This document shows positions 1 through 5,828 of a stretch of 9,001 nucleotides of DNA, one piece after another. The notes below the pieces were generated by a model, which was not told the DNA's origin, searched no databases, and was given only the letters and a program-made list of their open reading frames with translations. Every line of letters begins with the position of its first letter. Position 1 is the first letter of the stretch. A program made the position numbers and the translations under genes. The DNA is from Desulfocurvus sp. (GTDB lineage: Bacteria; Desulfobacterota; Desulfovibrionia; Desulfovibrionales; Desulfovibrionaceae), in the NCBI RefSeq assembly GCF_023230885.1, contig NZ_JALNWM010000138.1, forward strand, positions 1-9,001, written 5' to 3'.

Positions 1-73
1 CGCCCCGGCGGGCCGTCCAGGGCCCCCGGCGCGCCGAAGCCACGAAACCGCACACGCCGTACGCGCTCCCCCC

Positions 74-102
74 TTGCCATCGGCCCGGAAAGCGGCCATG
101 AT
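74..102 (+). promoter_or_regulatory. Candidate sigma-70 promoter of dapF-dapA
   Basis: A -35-like TTGCCA (74-79, 5 of 6 to TTGACA) and a -10-like CATGAT (97-102, 4 of 6 to TATAAT) are separated by exactly 17 bp. The site ends about 45 bp upstream of the dapF start. It is the best match in the short upstream region, but such matches arise by chance and nothing else supports it. The first 73 bases of the window show no recognisable gene. Confidence 0.35.
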
Positions 103-147
103 TCCGCCGTCCTGCACGGAACACCGCAACCGGAACCGCAGGTGACA

Positions 148-999
148 ATGAACACATCCGCACAACCAACTGTTTCTTTTTACAAAATGCACGGCAGCGG
201 CAACGATTTCGTGCTCATCGACAACCGCGCCCTGCGCCTGCCCCGCGAGGCCATGCCCCAATGGGCCCGGCGCATCTGCCGCACGGCCTTCGGCGTCGGC
301 GCCGACGGCCTGATCCTGCTGGACACGGCCCCGGCCGGAAGCCCGGCGGACTACGTCTGGGATTTCCACAACGCCGACGGCTCGCGCGCCGCCATGTGCG
401 GCAACGGCTCGCGCTGTGCCGCGCGCCTGGCCCACGCCCTGGGCATGGCCGGGCCCACGCATGTGCTGGGCACCGACGCCGGGCCCATCCGCGCGCGGGT
501 CAACCCCGGGGCGGGCACCGTCCGCGTGCAGCTCACCCCGCCCCACGGGCTGGCCCTGGGCGCCGACCTGGACGTGGACGGCCAGCGCCACAGCGTGCAT
601 TTCGTGGACACGGGCGTGCCCCACGCCGTGGTGTTCCCCGAGGGGCTCGCCGGGCTGGACGTGCGCACCCTGGGCCGCGCCCTGCGCACGCACCCCCACT
701 TCGCCCCCGCCGGAGCCAACGTCAACTTCGCCCGGGTGGACGCGCCGGACGCCATGACCCTGCGCACCTACGAGCGCGGGGTGGAAAACGAAACCTACGC
801 CTGCGGCACGGGCGCCGCCGCCACGGTGCTGGTGGCCAACGCGCTGGGGCTGGTGGGCACCGAGGTCCGGGTGACCACCTCGGGCGGCGAGGTTTTGCAA
901 ATCGGCCTCGAAAACGGTACGGTCTTCCTCGAAGGACCCGCCGTTGTCACCTACCAAGGCCAAATGTTTCTGGATTCCCTGGGGCTGACGCTGCCCTAG
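148..999 (+). CDS. dapF: Diaminopimelate epimerase DapF
   Basis: Cytoplasmic, cofactor-independent racemase-type enzyme that converts LL-diaminopimelate to meso-diaminopimelate for peptidoglycan and lysine synthesis. Counting from ATG 148 (283 residues, normal for the family), the N-terminal substrate motif MHGSGNDF is at about 14-21. The first catalytic cysteine is in MCGNGSRC (Cys84) and the second in ENETYACGTGAA (Cys219); NVNFARV near 191 is also typical. Both halves of the pseudo-symmetric fold and both cysteines are present, so the enzyme should be active. An in-frame GTG at 142 would add two residues. ATG 148 was chosen because AGGTGA lies just before it, although the spacing is short. 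The gene is followed after 30 bp by dapA on the same strand, and the two are probably co-transcribed. Confidence 0.96.
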   Translation: MNTSAQPTVSFYKMHGSGNDFVLIDNRALRLPREAMPQWARRICRTAFGVGADGLILLDTAPAGSPADYVWDFHNADGSRAAMCGNGSRCAARLAHALGMAGPTHVLGTDAGPIRARVNPGAGTVRVQLTPPHGLALGADLDVDGQRHSVHFVDTGVPHAVVFPEGLAGLDVRTLGRALRTHPHFAPAGANVNFARVDAPDAMTLRTYERGVENETYACGTGAAATVLVANALGLVGTEVRVTTSGGEVLQIGLENGTVFLEGPAVVTYQGQMFLDSLGLTLP

Positions 1000-1017
1000 G
1001 CCCGCACGGGACACGAA

Positions 1018-1026
1018 GAGGAGGAG
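1018..1026 (+). promoter_or_regulatory. Strong ribosome binding site of dapA
   Basis: A purine run GAGGAGGAG ends 3 bases before ATG 1030, so a good anti-SD match falls at normal spacing. It fixes the dapA start and allows independent translation within the dapF-dapA transcript. Confidence 0.7.
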
Positions 1027-1029
1027 CCC

Positions 1030-1908
1030 ATGCATTTTTCGGGTGCGTTCACCGCACTGGTCACGCCGTTCCGCAACGGCGAGCTGGACGAGGAAGCCTA
1101 CCGCGAGTTCATCGAATGGCAGATCGAGCAGGGGATCAACGGCGTTGTGCCCTGCGGCACCACCGGCGAGTCCGCCACCCTGTCCCACGCCGAGCACGGC
1201 AGGGTCATCCGCGTCTGCGTCGAGCAGGTGGCCGGGCGTGTGCCCGTGCTGGCCGGGGCCGGGTCCAACAACACCCGCGAGGCCGTGGAGCTGACCCGCT
1301 ACGCCAAGGACGCCGGAGCCGACGGCGCCCTGCTCATCACGCCCTACTACAACAAACCCACCCCCGCCGGGCTTGTGGAGCACTTCAAGGCCATCGCCCG
1401 CGAAGTGCCCATGCCCATCGTGGTCTACAACGTGCCCGGGCGCACGGCCCTGAACCTCTCCCCCGAAACCCTGGCGCGCATCCGCAAGGCCGTTCCCGAG
1501 GTGGTCGGCGTCAAGGAGGCCACCGGCGACCTGAAACAGGTCTCGGACATCATCGAGCTGCTGGGGCCGGACTTCAGCGTCCTGTCGGGCGACGACTTCA
1601 CGGTGCTGCCGCTGCTGGCCCTGGGCGGCACGGGGGTCATCTCCGTGGTGTCCAACGTGGTGCCCGGCCCCATGGCCGCCCTGTGCGCCGCCCACCGCGA
1701 CCGCGACAACGAGAAGGCCGCCGCCCTGCACTTCGGGATGATGCCCCTGGCCCGGGCCATGTTCATCGAAACCAACCCCATCCCGGTCAAGACCAGCCTG
1801 GCGCTCATGGGCCGCATCGCCCTGGAGCTGCGCCTGCCGCTGGTGGAGATGCAGCCCGAGACGCACGCCCGCCTGGAGGCCACCCTCAAGGCTTCCGGGC
1901 TCATCTAG
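1030..1908 (+). CDS. dapA: 4-hydroxy-tetrahydrodipicolinate synthase DapA
   Basis: Class I aldolase that condenses pyruvate with aspartate-semialdehyde, the first committed step of the diaminopimelate/lysine pathway, in the cytoplasm. The 292-residue length is that of the E. coli enzyme. Visible active-site features are GTTGES with the Thr44/Thr45 pair, PYYNKP with Tyr106/107, YNVPGRT with Tyr133 and Arg138, and the Schiff-base lysine in VGVKEATG (Lys162). The TIM-barrel sequence is intact to the C terminus. It follows dapF by 30 bp with its own strong ribosome binding site, giving a two-gene operon of a late and an early enzyme of the same pathway. Lysine feedback inhibition is known in some family members, but the sequence alone does not show whether it applies here. 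A terminator follows. Confidence 0.97.
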   Translation: MHFSGAFTALVTPFRNGELDEEAYREFIEWQIEQGINGVVPCGTTGESATLSHAEHGRVIRVCVEQVAGRVPVLAGAGSNNTREAVELTRYAKDAGADGALLITPYYNKPTPAGLVEHFKAIAREVPMPIVVYNVPGRTALNLSPETLARIRKAVPEVVGVKEATGDLKQVSDIIELLGPDFSVLSGDDFTVLPLLALGGTGVISVVSNVVPGPMAALCAAHRDRDNEKAAALHFGMMPLARAMFIETNPIPVKTSLALMGRIALELRLPLVEMQPETHARLEATLKASGLI

Positions 1909-2031
1909 CCGGGAAGGCGCAGGAGTTGCAGGGCAGGCCGCCCTCCCCGGGCTGAAGCGAGGACCGGACAGCGCCTTGCCGCTGCATATCCGGCCCGGAC
2001 GCCCCGCCCCGGGGCCCAATGCCGAAACGAC

Positions 2032-2063
2032 AAAGCCCCCGCGCCGCAAGGCCGGGGGCTTTT
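2032..2063 (+). terminator. Intrinsic terminator after dapA, probably bidirectional
   Basis: AAAGCCCCCG on the left pairs with CGGGGGCTTT on the right around a short GC-rich loop, and the + strand ends in TTTT. Read on the - strand, the same stem is followed by TTTGTCGTTT. It can therefore also end transcription of the convergent YkgJ-type gene, whose stop lies about 100 bp away. A second small GC hairpin (2144-2160, 7-bp stem) sits directly after that gene but has no T-run. Confidence 0.85.
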
Positions 2064-2163
2064 CGTATGGCCTGCGCCGGGCCGGGGCGCTCCAGATGGC
2101 CGGGGCGGGGCGGGCCCGCCAGCGGTGCCCGGCGCCCTGACCGCGGCCCGGCGCGGGCCGAGG

Positions 2164-2880
2164 TCAGCCCCGGGGGAAGCCCTTGCAGCCCGTGCGCAGG
2201 GCATGCTTGCGCAGCCCGGGATAGGAACGGCAGATGGCGGGCTTCACGTCGTGGATGGTGCAGACGAAGGCCGTGTCGCCGGGCACCCGCCGCAGGAAGG
2301 GGCAGCGCTCGGCGTACAGCGGGGTGCCCGGGCGCCGCCAGATCAGGTAGCGCGGGCCCTGCGGCCCGGGCTCCTCGCCCACCCAGGCCAGGATGTCCTC
2401 CCGCCCCAGGCGGCGCCACAGGGCCACGTCCTCGGCGGTGCACTCGCTGTGGTAGTCCAGGTCCAGGCAGCAGCTTCCGCAACGGGTGCAGGCGAAATCG
2501 TGCATGCCCGTTTCCAGGCGGATGCACGGGGCATCGGCCGGAACGCCGGGCAGGGCCTCGGCCCGCTGGTCGAAAACCAGGGCGCACAGCCGGGCCAGGA
2601 CCTCGGGCTCGCAGGCGCGCTGGCGCACGGCCAGGCCCAGCCACCGGGCGGCGACGTTCCAGGCCACGAACCGGGCCTCCTCCGCCCCAGGCTGCGGCGG
2701 CAACTCCAGCCCCGGCACATCGCCCCGGCGCCCGGGGCGGGCCGCCTGGCCATACAAAACCTCGGTCAACGAACAGAATTCTTCGAGTTGCGCCCCGTAC
2801 ATGCGCAGGTCGCAACCAATGGCGGCAACGGCCTCGGCGGCTGTAAGCAGCACCGCCGGGCGCGCCGGTCGCCCGGACAT
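2164..2880 (-). CDS. YkgJ-type cysteine-cluster (Zn/Fe-chelating) protein
   Basis: A 238-residue predicted soluble protein of the YkgJ (CxxCxxCC) family, whose members are annotated as zinc- or iron-chelating and whose biochemical role is poorly known. The signature CTRCGSCC lies at 131-138 (Cys131, 134, 137, 138), followed by ERCPFL (Cys193), FVCTIHDVKPAICRSYP (Cys207, Cys217) and a last GCKG (Cys232). All cysteines expected for a bound metal or cluster are present. The first 120 or so residues precede the domain and contain no motif I recognise; they make this protein longer than the minimal family. GGAGG lies 5 bases before the ATG. It stands alone on the - strand, convergent with dapA, with a long gene-free stretch upstream. 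No partner gene reveals its function. Confidence 0.88.
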   Translation of the reverse strand: MSGRPARPAVLLTAAEAVAAIGCDLRMYGAQLEEFCSLTEVLYGQAARPGRRGDVPGLELPPQPGAEEARFVAWNVAARWLGLAVRQRACEPEVLARLCALVFDQRAEALPGVPADAPCIRLETGMHDFACTRCGSCCLDLDYHSECTAEDVALWRRLGREDILAWVGEEPGPQGPRYLIWRRPGTPLYAERCPFLRRVPGDTAFVCTIHDVKPAICRSYPGLRKHALRTGCKGFPRG

Positions 2881-2929
2881 GGCATCCTCCGTATCTGTCT
2901 TGCAGGTTGCAGCCGGTCACAAAGCACTC

Positions 2930-2954
2930 GCGGCCGGGCGTCGCGCCCGGCCGC
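2930..2954. repeat. Perfect 11-bp GC hairpin upstream of the YkgJ-type gene
   Basis: GCGGCCGGGCG (2930-2940) and its exact complement (2944-2954) flank a 3-base loop. The stem lies about 50 bp before the YkgJ-type start codon. On the - strand it is followed by GAGTGCTTTG, a poor T-tract, so it may be a weak terminator for transcription from 3346-3945 or a leader structure. Function is not established. Confidence 0.5.
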
Positions 2955-3237
2955 CGTGTGCCCTCTCCGGCCGGAACAGGGCATGGCCCTGACCGCCAGC
3001 ATTGTTGTTTCCGGCCGGAAAGGCAAGCGGTTCCCGGGAGAAAGCCGCTTTCGGGCCTCCGGCTGCCAGTTCCGGGAAACACCCGGACGGGGCACGGCCG
3101 GAAGCGGTGCCGCCAGCGCGGGAACCCGGGCCCGCCCCAAGGGGGCAACCGCCCGGCAGCCTCGGCCCGAGCCGGAACACCCGCTCCCGCCGGGGCAAAG
3201 AACGACGCGCCCCCGGGCCTGCGCCCCCGCCGGACCC

Positions 3238-3261
3238 GGATACGCACGGATACGCACGGAT
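3238..3261. repeat. 10-bp tandem repeat, 2.4 copies
   Basis: GGATACGCAC is present twice in direct succession (3238-3247, 3248-3257), followed by a partial third GGAT. It lies just beyond the strong hairpin downstream of the unknown gene. It is short and probably a simple duplication. Confidence 0.6.
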
Positions 3262-3272
3262 CCCAGCGCGCG

Positions 3273-3311
3273 CAGGGCCGCCGCATCCGTCAGGCGGATA
3301 CGGCGGCCCTG
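3273..3311 (-). terminator. Strong hairpin downstream of the unknown gene, possible terminator without T-run
   Basis: A 17-bp stem (3273-3289 with 3295-3311) with a 5-base loop. Its single mismatch becomes a G-U wobble in RNA read from the - strand. It starts about 35 bp after the TGA of the unknown gene. No T-run follows on the - strand, so it may act as a 3'-end stabiliser or a non-canonical terminator. Confidence 0.45.
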
Positions 3312-3345
3312 TGGCGGGGGCTGCGCCCGGCTCGGGAGCGGCCCG

Positions 3346-3945
3346 TCAGACCACGATGTCCACCGGGACGGCCGCAGCCCCTCCGCGAGTCCGGGCCCCG
3401 GGCTCAGGGGCCGGGGCCGCGTCAGCCCCTTCGGCCGCCGCAGCCGCCGCGGCGGGGGCAACCGGCGCGGCGGGGGCGGCGACAGCTTCTCCGGCGGCCG
3501 CGCCCGACTCGGAAACCGCCTGCTCGGCCTTCTCCTCGATGCTTTCCCGCGCCCTGTCCAGATTTTCCTCGTTGGCTTCCAGCGACTCCCGGAGCTTGGT
3601 CGCCTGGCGCATGGCCTGGCTGCTGTGCGCCTGGGCCGTAATCTTGACCGTTTCGGGCATCGCGTTGGCGATAACCTCCTTCACGCGGGTGATCGTCATC
3701 TGCCGCTCAAGGGACGTGCTCAGCTGCAACGCGGAAACGTACTCCGAGGGCTCGCTCCGCTCGGAAACGAAATTCCCCGCCAACATGTTGGCCGGGGCCG
3801 CCTCGCGGGATGCCCCGGGGGGCACCCCGGCGGCGGCGGACGCAACGGCGTCTTCCGGCAGGACGCCTTCGCCCTTGCGCAGTTTTTCCAGCACGCTCTG
3901 CAAGTCCCCCCCTGCCGCCAGTTGCGCACCGATGCCGTCGACCAT
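3346..3945 (-). CDS. Unrecognised 199-residue protein with coiled-coil middle and Ala/Pro-rich tail
   Basis: I do not recognise a family. Residues 1-60 are mixed and probably flexible. Residues 68-145 are rich in charged and Ala/Leu/Gln residues (SLERQMTITRVKEV, then MRQATKLRESLEANEENLDR and RARESIEEKAEQAV) and look helical or coiled-coil. Residues 149-190 are low complexity Ala/Pro/Gly, and the protein ends VPVDIVV. No signal peptide, membrane segment or cysteine is visible. The start is supported by GGGAGGA five bases before ATG 3945. It is a single gene with its own upstream control region and a strong hairpin after its stop, which argues that it is real. The low-complexity tail could be a linker or surface-exposed region. 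No function is proposed. Confidence 0.8.
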   Translation of the reverse strand: MVDGIGAQLAAGGDLQSVLEKLRKGEGVLPEDAVASAAAGVPPGASREAAPANMLAGNFVSERSEPSEYVSALQLSTSLERQMTITRVKEVIANAMPETVKITAQAHSSQAMRQATKLRESLEANEENLDRARESIEEKAEQAVSESGAAAGEAVAAPAAPVAPAAAAAAAEGADAAPAPEPGARTRGGAAAVPVDIVV

Positions 3946-3962
3946 GGTCGTCCTCCCGTTGC

Positions 3963-3975
3963 ATGATTACATCAT
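3963..3975. promoter_or_regulatory. Small dyad in the leader of the unknown gene
   Basis: ATGAT and ATCAT, exact complements, flank a 3-base centre between the sigma-54-like element and the ribosome binding site of the gene starting at 3945. It could be an operator, or chance in this locally AT-richer patch. Confidence 0.25.
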
Positions 3976-4008
3976 TCGTATCGGTCAACCGAACCGGATT
4001 CTTTAGGG

Positions 4009-4024
4009 TGCAAGACATGTTCCG
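4009..4024 (-). promoter_or_regulatory. Candidate sigma-54 (-24/-12) promoter of the unknown gene
   Basis: Read on the - strand: CGGAAC, four bases of spacer plus one, then TTGCA. The GG and GC dinucleotides are exactly 10 bases apart, as sigma-54 requires, and the -12 box TTGCA is a full match. The -24 box differs from TGGCAC at two positions (C for T and A for C). The predicted start would be near 3998, giving a leader of about 50 bases. Sigma-54 is widely used in Desulfovibrio, and this window holds genes that usually neighbour rpoN, but no activator site was identified. Confidence 0.42.
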
Positions 4025-4026
4025 TT

Positions 4027-4054
4027 TTTCCGCATATGCGGAAACGCATTCCGC
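4027..4054. promoter_or_regulatory. 18-bp perfect palindrome plus third half-site (operator-like)
   Basis: Positions 4027-4044 form a perfect palindrome, TTTCCGCAT and its complement. It contains TTCCGC (4028-4033) and GCGGAA (4038-4043). A third half-site, TTCCGC (4049-4054), follows at 5 bp, and a partial fourth, TTCCG (4020-4024), overlaps the candidate -24 box. Alternating half-sites directly upstream of a promoter are typical of a dimeric DNA-binding regulator; which one is unknown. Confidence 0.5.
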
Positions 4055-4103
4055 GTGCCCGGGAGCGCCCAGGCCGTTTCACGCGCGCCGCATCCGCCGC
4101 AGC

Positions 4104-4148
4104 AAAAAGGCCGCCCCGTCCTGCGCAAGGCGCAGGGCCAGGACGGCA
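4104..4148 (-). terminator. Second, tandem terminator after ppaC
   Basis: On the - strand, CCTGCGC-CTT-GCGCAGG forms a perfect 7-bp stem that can extend through CCGT/ACGG with a bulge, followed by GGCGGCC and a run of five T (4108-4104). It sits just after the stronger terminator at 4149-4182 and would catch read-through before the control region of the next gene. Confidence 0.55.
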
Positions 4149-4182
4149 AAAAAGGCCCGGCGCGGCGAACCGCGCCGGGCCC
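4149..4182 (-). terminator. Intrinsic terminator of ppaC
   Basis: A perfect 12-bp stem, GGCCCGGCGCGG with its complement (4155-4166 and 4171-4182), has the stable TTCG loop on the - strand and is followed by six T (4154-4149). It lies about 30 bp after the ppaC stop codon and is a textbook Rho-independent terminator. Confidence 0.95.
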
Positions 4183-4213
4183 CGGAAGCCCGAAGGGGGA
4201 CGTATCTGCCGAT

Positions 4214-5137
4214 TTACGCGAAGGCCTTGGCCTGGAAGTCCGGCACGACCTGCTTCTTGCGGCTCATGCAACCGGCCAGCCAGAAGGAGCGCTCGCCAGC
4301 CTCGACGCCAAACGCCTTCTTGAAGACGTTCTTGTCGTCGGACACGAAGAGCATCTCGCTGCCTTCCTTCATGATGTCGGTGAGCATCAGGATGATGGTG
4401 TGGTGGCCCTTCTCCTGCTTGAGCTTCTTGATCTCCTCGTACAGCCCGTCGACGTAGGGCTTGAGGATGTCGCCGTCCACGACCTCGAGCTGGCCGATGC
4501 CAACGCCGTGGCCAGCCATGTCGAAGTCCTTGTAGTCGCGGAAGACCAGGTCGCGCATGGGGGTGCCGTCCACGGCGCTCTTGACCTTGAACATGTCCAT
4601 GCCCAGGGCCATCATGTCGGCCACACCGGCGATCTTGGCCAGGGCCTCGCAGGCGGCCTTGTCAGCCGGGGTGCAGGTGACGGACTTGAACATGACGGTG
4701 TCGGAGAGGATGGCGCAGAGCATGGCGCCGGCGATGCCCTTGGGCACTTCCACGCCGTAGAAGTCGTACATGCTCTTCAGCACGGTGCAGGTGCAGCCCA
4801 CGGGCCAGACCCACATCTCCAGGGGATTGGGGGTGGTCACGTCGCCCAGCTTGTGGTGGTCGACCACGGCCAGGATCTCGGCCTTGTCCAGGTCGGCGGG
4901 CAGCTGGGTCTTCTCGGTGGTGTCCACCAGGGCCAGCTTCTGACCAGCAACTTCCTTCACGATCTCGGGAGCGGCCAGGCCGAACTTCTTGAGCACGAAA
5001 TCGGACTCGGGGGTGACGGCGCCCTGGGCGACGGCCTTGGCCGGCTTGCCGGTTTTGCTGGCCAGGTCGGCGTAGGCGATGGCGGCCACGATGGAGTCGG
5101 TATCCGGATTCATGTGACCCATAACGAGCATAGTCAT
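4214..5137 (-). CDS. ppaC: Manganese-dependent inorganic pyrophosphatase (family II, DHH)
   Basis: Cytoplasmic enzyme that hydrolyses pyrophosphate to two phosphates. In a sulfate reducer this pulls forward the ATP sulfurylase reaction that activates sulfate. The 307 residues match the family II length. Metal-site motifs are all present: GHMNPDTDS (His8, Asp12, Asp14), LVDTT (Asp72), VVDHHK (Asp93, His94, His95) and LSDT (Asp146). The C-terminal domain carries DYKDFD (Lys203), AGHG (His210) and the phosphate-binding SRKKQ (292-296). There is no CBS or DRTGG insert, so it is the plain, unregulated form. GAGGAGG sits 6 bases before ATG 5137. The gene has its own promoter candidate and a strong terminator, so it appears monocistronic and highly expressed. 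A second ATG two codons in is less well placed. Confidence 0.97.
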   Translation of the reverse strand: MTMLVMGHMNPDTDSIVAAIAYADLASKTGKPAKAVAQGAVTPESDFVLKKFGLAAPEIVKEVAGQKLALVDTTEKTQLPADLDKAEILAVVDHHKLGDVTTPNPLEMWVWPVGCTCTVLKSMYDFYGVEVPKGIAGAMLCAILSDTVMFKSVTCTPADKAACEALAKIAGVADMMALGMDMFKVKSAVDGTPMRDLVFRDYKDFDMAGHGVGIGQLEVVDGDILKPYVDGLYEEIKKLKQEKGHHTIILMLTDIMKEGSEMLFVSDDKNVFKKAFGVEAGERSFWLAGCMSRKKQVVPDFQAKAFA

Positions 5138-5143
5138 TGAGAA

Positions 5144-5150
5144 CCTCCTC
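5144..5150 (-). promoter_or_regulatory. Strong ribosome binding site of ppaC
   Basis: GAGGAGG six bases before ATG 5137 on the - strand. It decides the start codon in favour of the first of two nearby ATGs and suggests high translation. Confidence 0.8.
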
Positions 5151-5199
5151 TAAACATTTGACGCAGTTGGCGGAACAAGGTCCCATTGAGCGCATTGAG

Positions 5200-5235
5200 T
5201 TTGTGCCAAATAGCACAAAGGCGGGACGCTGCCAA
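5200..5235 (-). promoter_or_regulatory. Candidate sigma-70 promoter of ppaC with operator-like dyad around the -10
   Basis: On the - strand a -35-like TTGGCA (5235-5230, 5 of 6) is followed after exactly 17 bp by TATTTG (5212-5207) as a weak -10. The -10 is flanked symmetrically by a perfect 7-bp inverted repeat, TTTGTGC (5219-5213) and GCACAAA (5206-5200). Downstream CTCAATG occurs twice, 9 bp apart (5199-5193, 5190-5184). The arrangement would suit a repressor covering the -10, but no regulator is identified. Confidence 0.4.
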
Positions 5236-5388
5236 GCGAAAAGAACGCGCCGCCGCCCGTAAAAAACACAAGACCGACCACTTGTAGCCCAGAAAAGGCG
5301 CGGCGGCAACGGGCCGGGAACCACGCGCCAAAACGCCGCCCTGCCGCCACCGGCCCGCCGCCTTCGCGCCCATGCACGCAGCGTGCCC

Positions 5389-5440
5389 AGGGCCCGCCGC
5401 GAGCATGTGCATATGTGAACATGCTCGCCGGGCGGGCCCT
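5389..5440. repeat. Long imperfect inverted repeat (20-bp stem)
   Basis: Arms 5389-5408 and 5419-5440 pair over 10 plus 10 bp, interrupted only by a 2-base bulge, with a 10-base loop (5409-5418). No T-run follows on either strand, so it is not a standard intrinsic terminator. It is the largest hairpin in the window. Confidence 0.75.
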
Positions 5441-5561
5441 GCCGGGCGCGCGGACAAGCACCGGCCCCGCGGGGCGGGCCAGCCCCGTGGGCCGGAGAGC
5501 CAGCCCTGAAAGGGTTGCCCTTGTTCCCGGGCCGACGTGTTGCCCCTGTTGCCGGTCGCAC

Positions 5562-5585
5562 CCGGGCGGCCTCGCCGCCGCCCCG
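5562..5585. repeat. 24-bp direct repeat, copy 1
   Basis: An exact 24-base sequence, beginning CCGGGCGGCCTC, that recurs at 5718-5741. It contains the self-complementary core GGCGGC-CTC-GCCGCC, so each copy is itself a small hairpin. Confidence 0.7.
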
Positions 5586-5717
5586 GCGGGGAGCCCCCCG
5601 TCCCGGGCGCGCGGGCACGCCCTGCGCACGCGCCAAGGACGGCCACGGCCAGGAGCCCCGATTTGGCTATGCGTAAGGGAAGATGCCCGCCGGACAGGAC
5701 TTGCGGGCTGGGCCGGG

Positions 5718-5741
5718 CCGGGCGGCCTCGCCGCCGCCCCG
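5718..5741. repeat. 24-bp direct repeat, copy 2
   Basis: Second exact copy of the sequence at 5562-5585, 156 bp away in the same orientation. The flanks diverge at once, which fits a mobile or duplicated small palindromic element, or a compositional coincidence in very GC-rich DNA. Confidence 0.7.
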
Positions 5742-5828
5742 ACGGCGACGGCCAGAAACCAGCCCTCCGCGACCGGGGCGGTCAAGCCGCCGCGACAGCA
5801 AAAAAAGCAGAGGAAGAACGGGAGCCAG

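Larger units (their letters stand above)
2881..3345. other. 465-bp gene-free stretch with several inverted repeats
   Basis: No open frame here looks coding on either strand: the translations are Arg/Pro/Gly-rich and have no matching start signals. The stretch contains the 11-bp hairpin at 2930-2954, a perfect 14-bp palindrome TTTCCGGCCGGAAA (3008-3021) with a related TCCGGCCGGA at 2966-2975, a 10-bp tandem repeat at 3238-3261 and a 17-bp hairpin at 3273-3311. I saw no convincing promoter for the YkgJ-type gene. Confidence 0.55.
5138..5828. other. 691-bp gene-free, hairpin-rich gap between PTS IIC and ppaC
   Basis: Open frames cross this stretch on both strands, but their translations are Arg/Pro/Gly/Ala-rich and lack recognisable domains; I do not call a gene. 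The ppaC promoter and leader occupy the low-coordinate end. The rest holds a 20-bp stem (5389-5440), a shorter hairpin (5461-5495, 7 plus 6 bp around an internal loop) and two copies of a 24-bp direct repeat. A run of seven T on the - strand (5806-5800) follows IIC without a good stem before it. Confidence 0.55.

Noticed and set aside
261..1955. 564-residue + strand frame through dapF and dapA
   Set aside because: It is out of frame with both enzymes, Arg/Gly/Pro-rich, and lacks any motif.
2897..2915. CCGG...TGCAA as a sigma-54 promoter of the YkgJ-type gene
   Set aside because: The spacing between GG and GC is 9 bases, and the -24 box is poor.
3201..3311. CRISPR-like array
   Set aside because: Only a 10-bp tandem duplication and one hairpin are present; there is no regular repeat-spacer pattern.
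4055..5140. 361-residue open frame on the + strand opposite ppaC
   Set aside because: It is the antisense shadow of a well-supported gene; the translation is His/Gly/Val/Asp-rich with no domain and no ribosome binding site.
5196..5213. TTGGCAC...ATGC as a sigma-54 promoter of ppaC
   Set aside because: The GG and GC pairs are 12 bases apart, not the required 10.
5134..5785. Overlapping - strand frames (170, 211 residues) upstream of ppaC
   Set aside because: They run over the ppaC promoter, are Arg/Gly/Ala/Pro-rich and show no domain or start signal.
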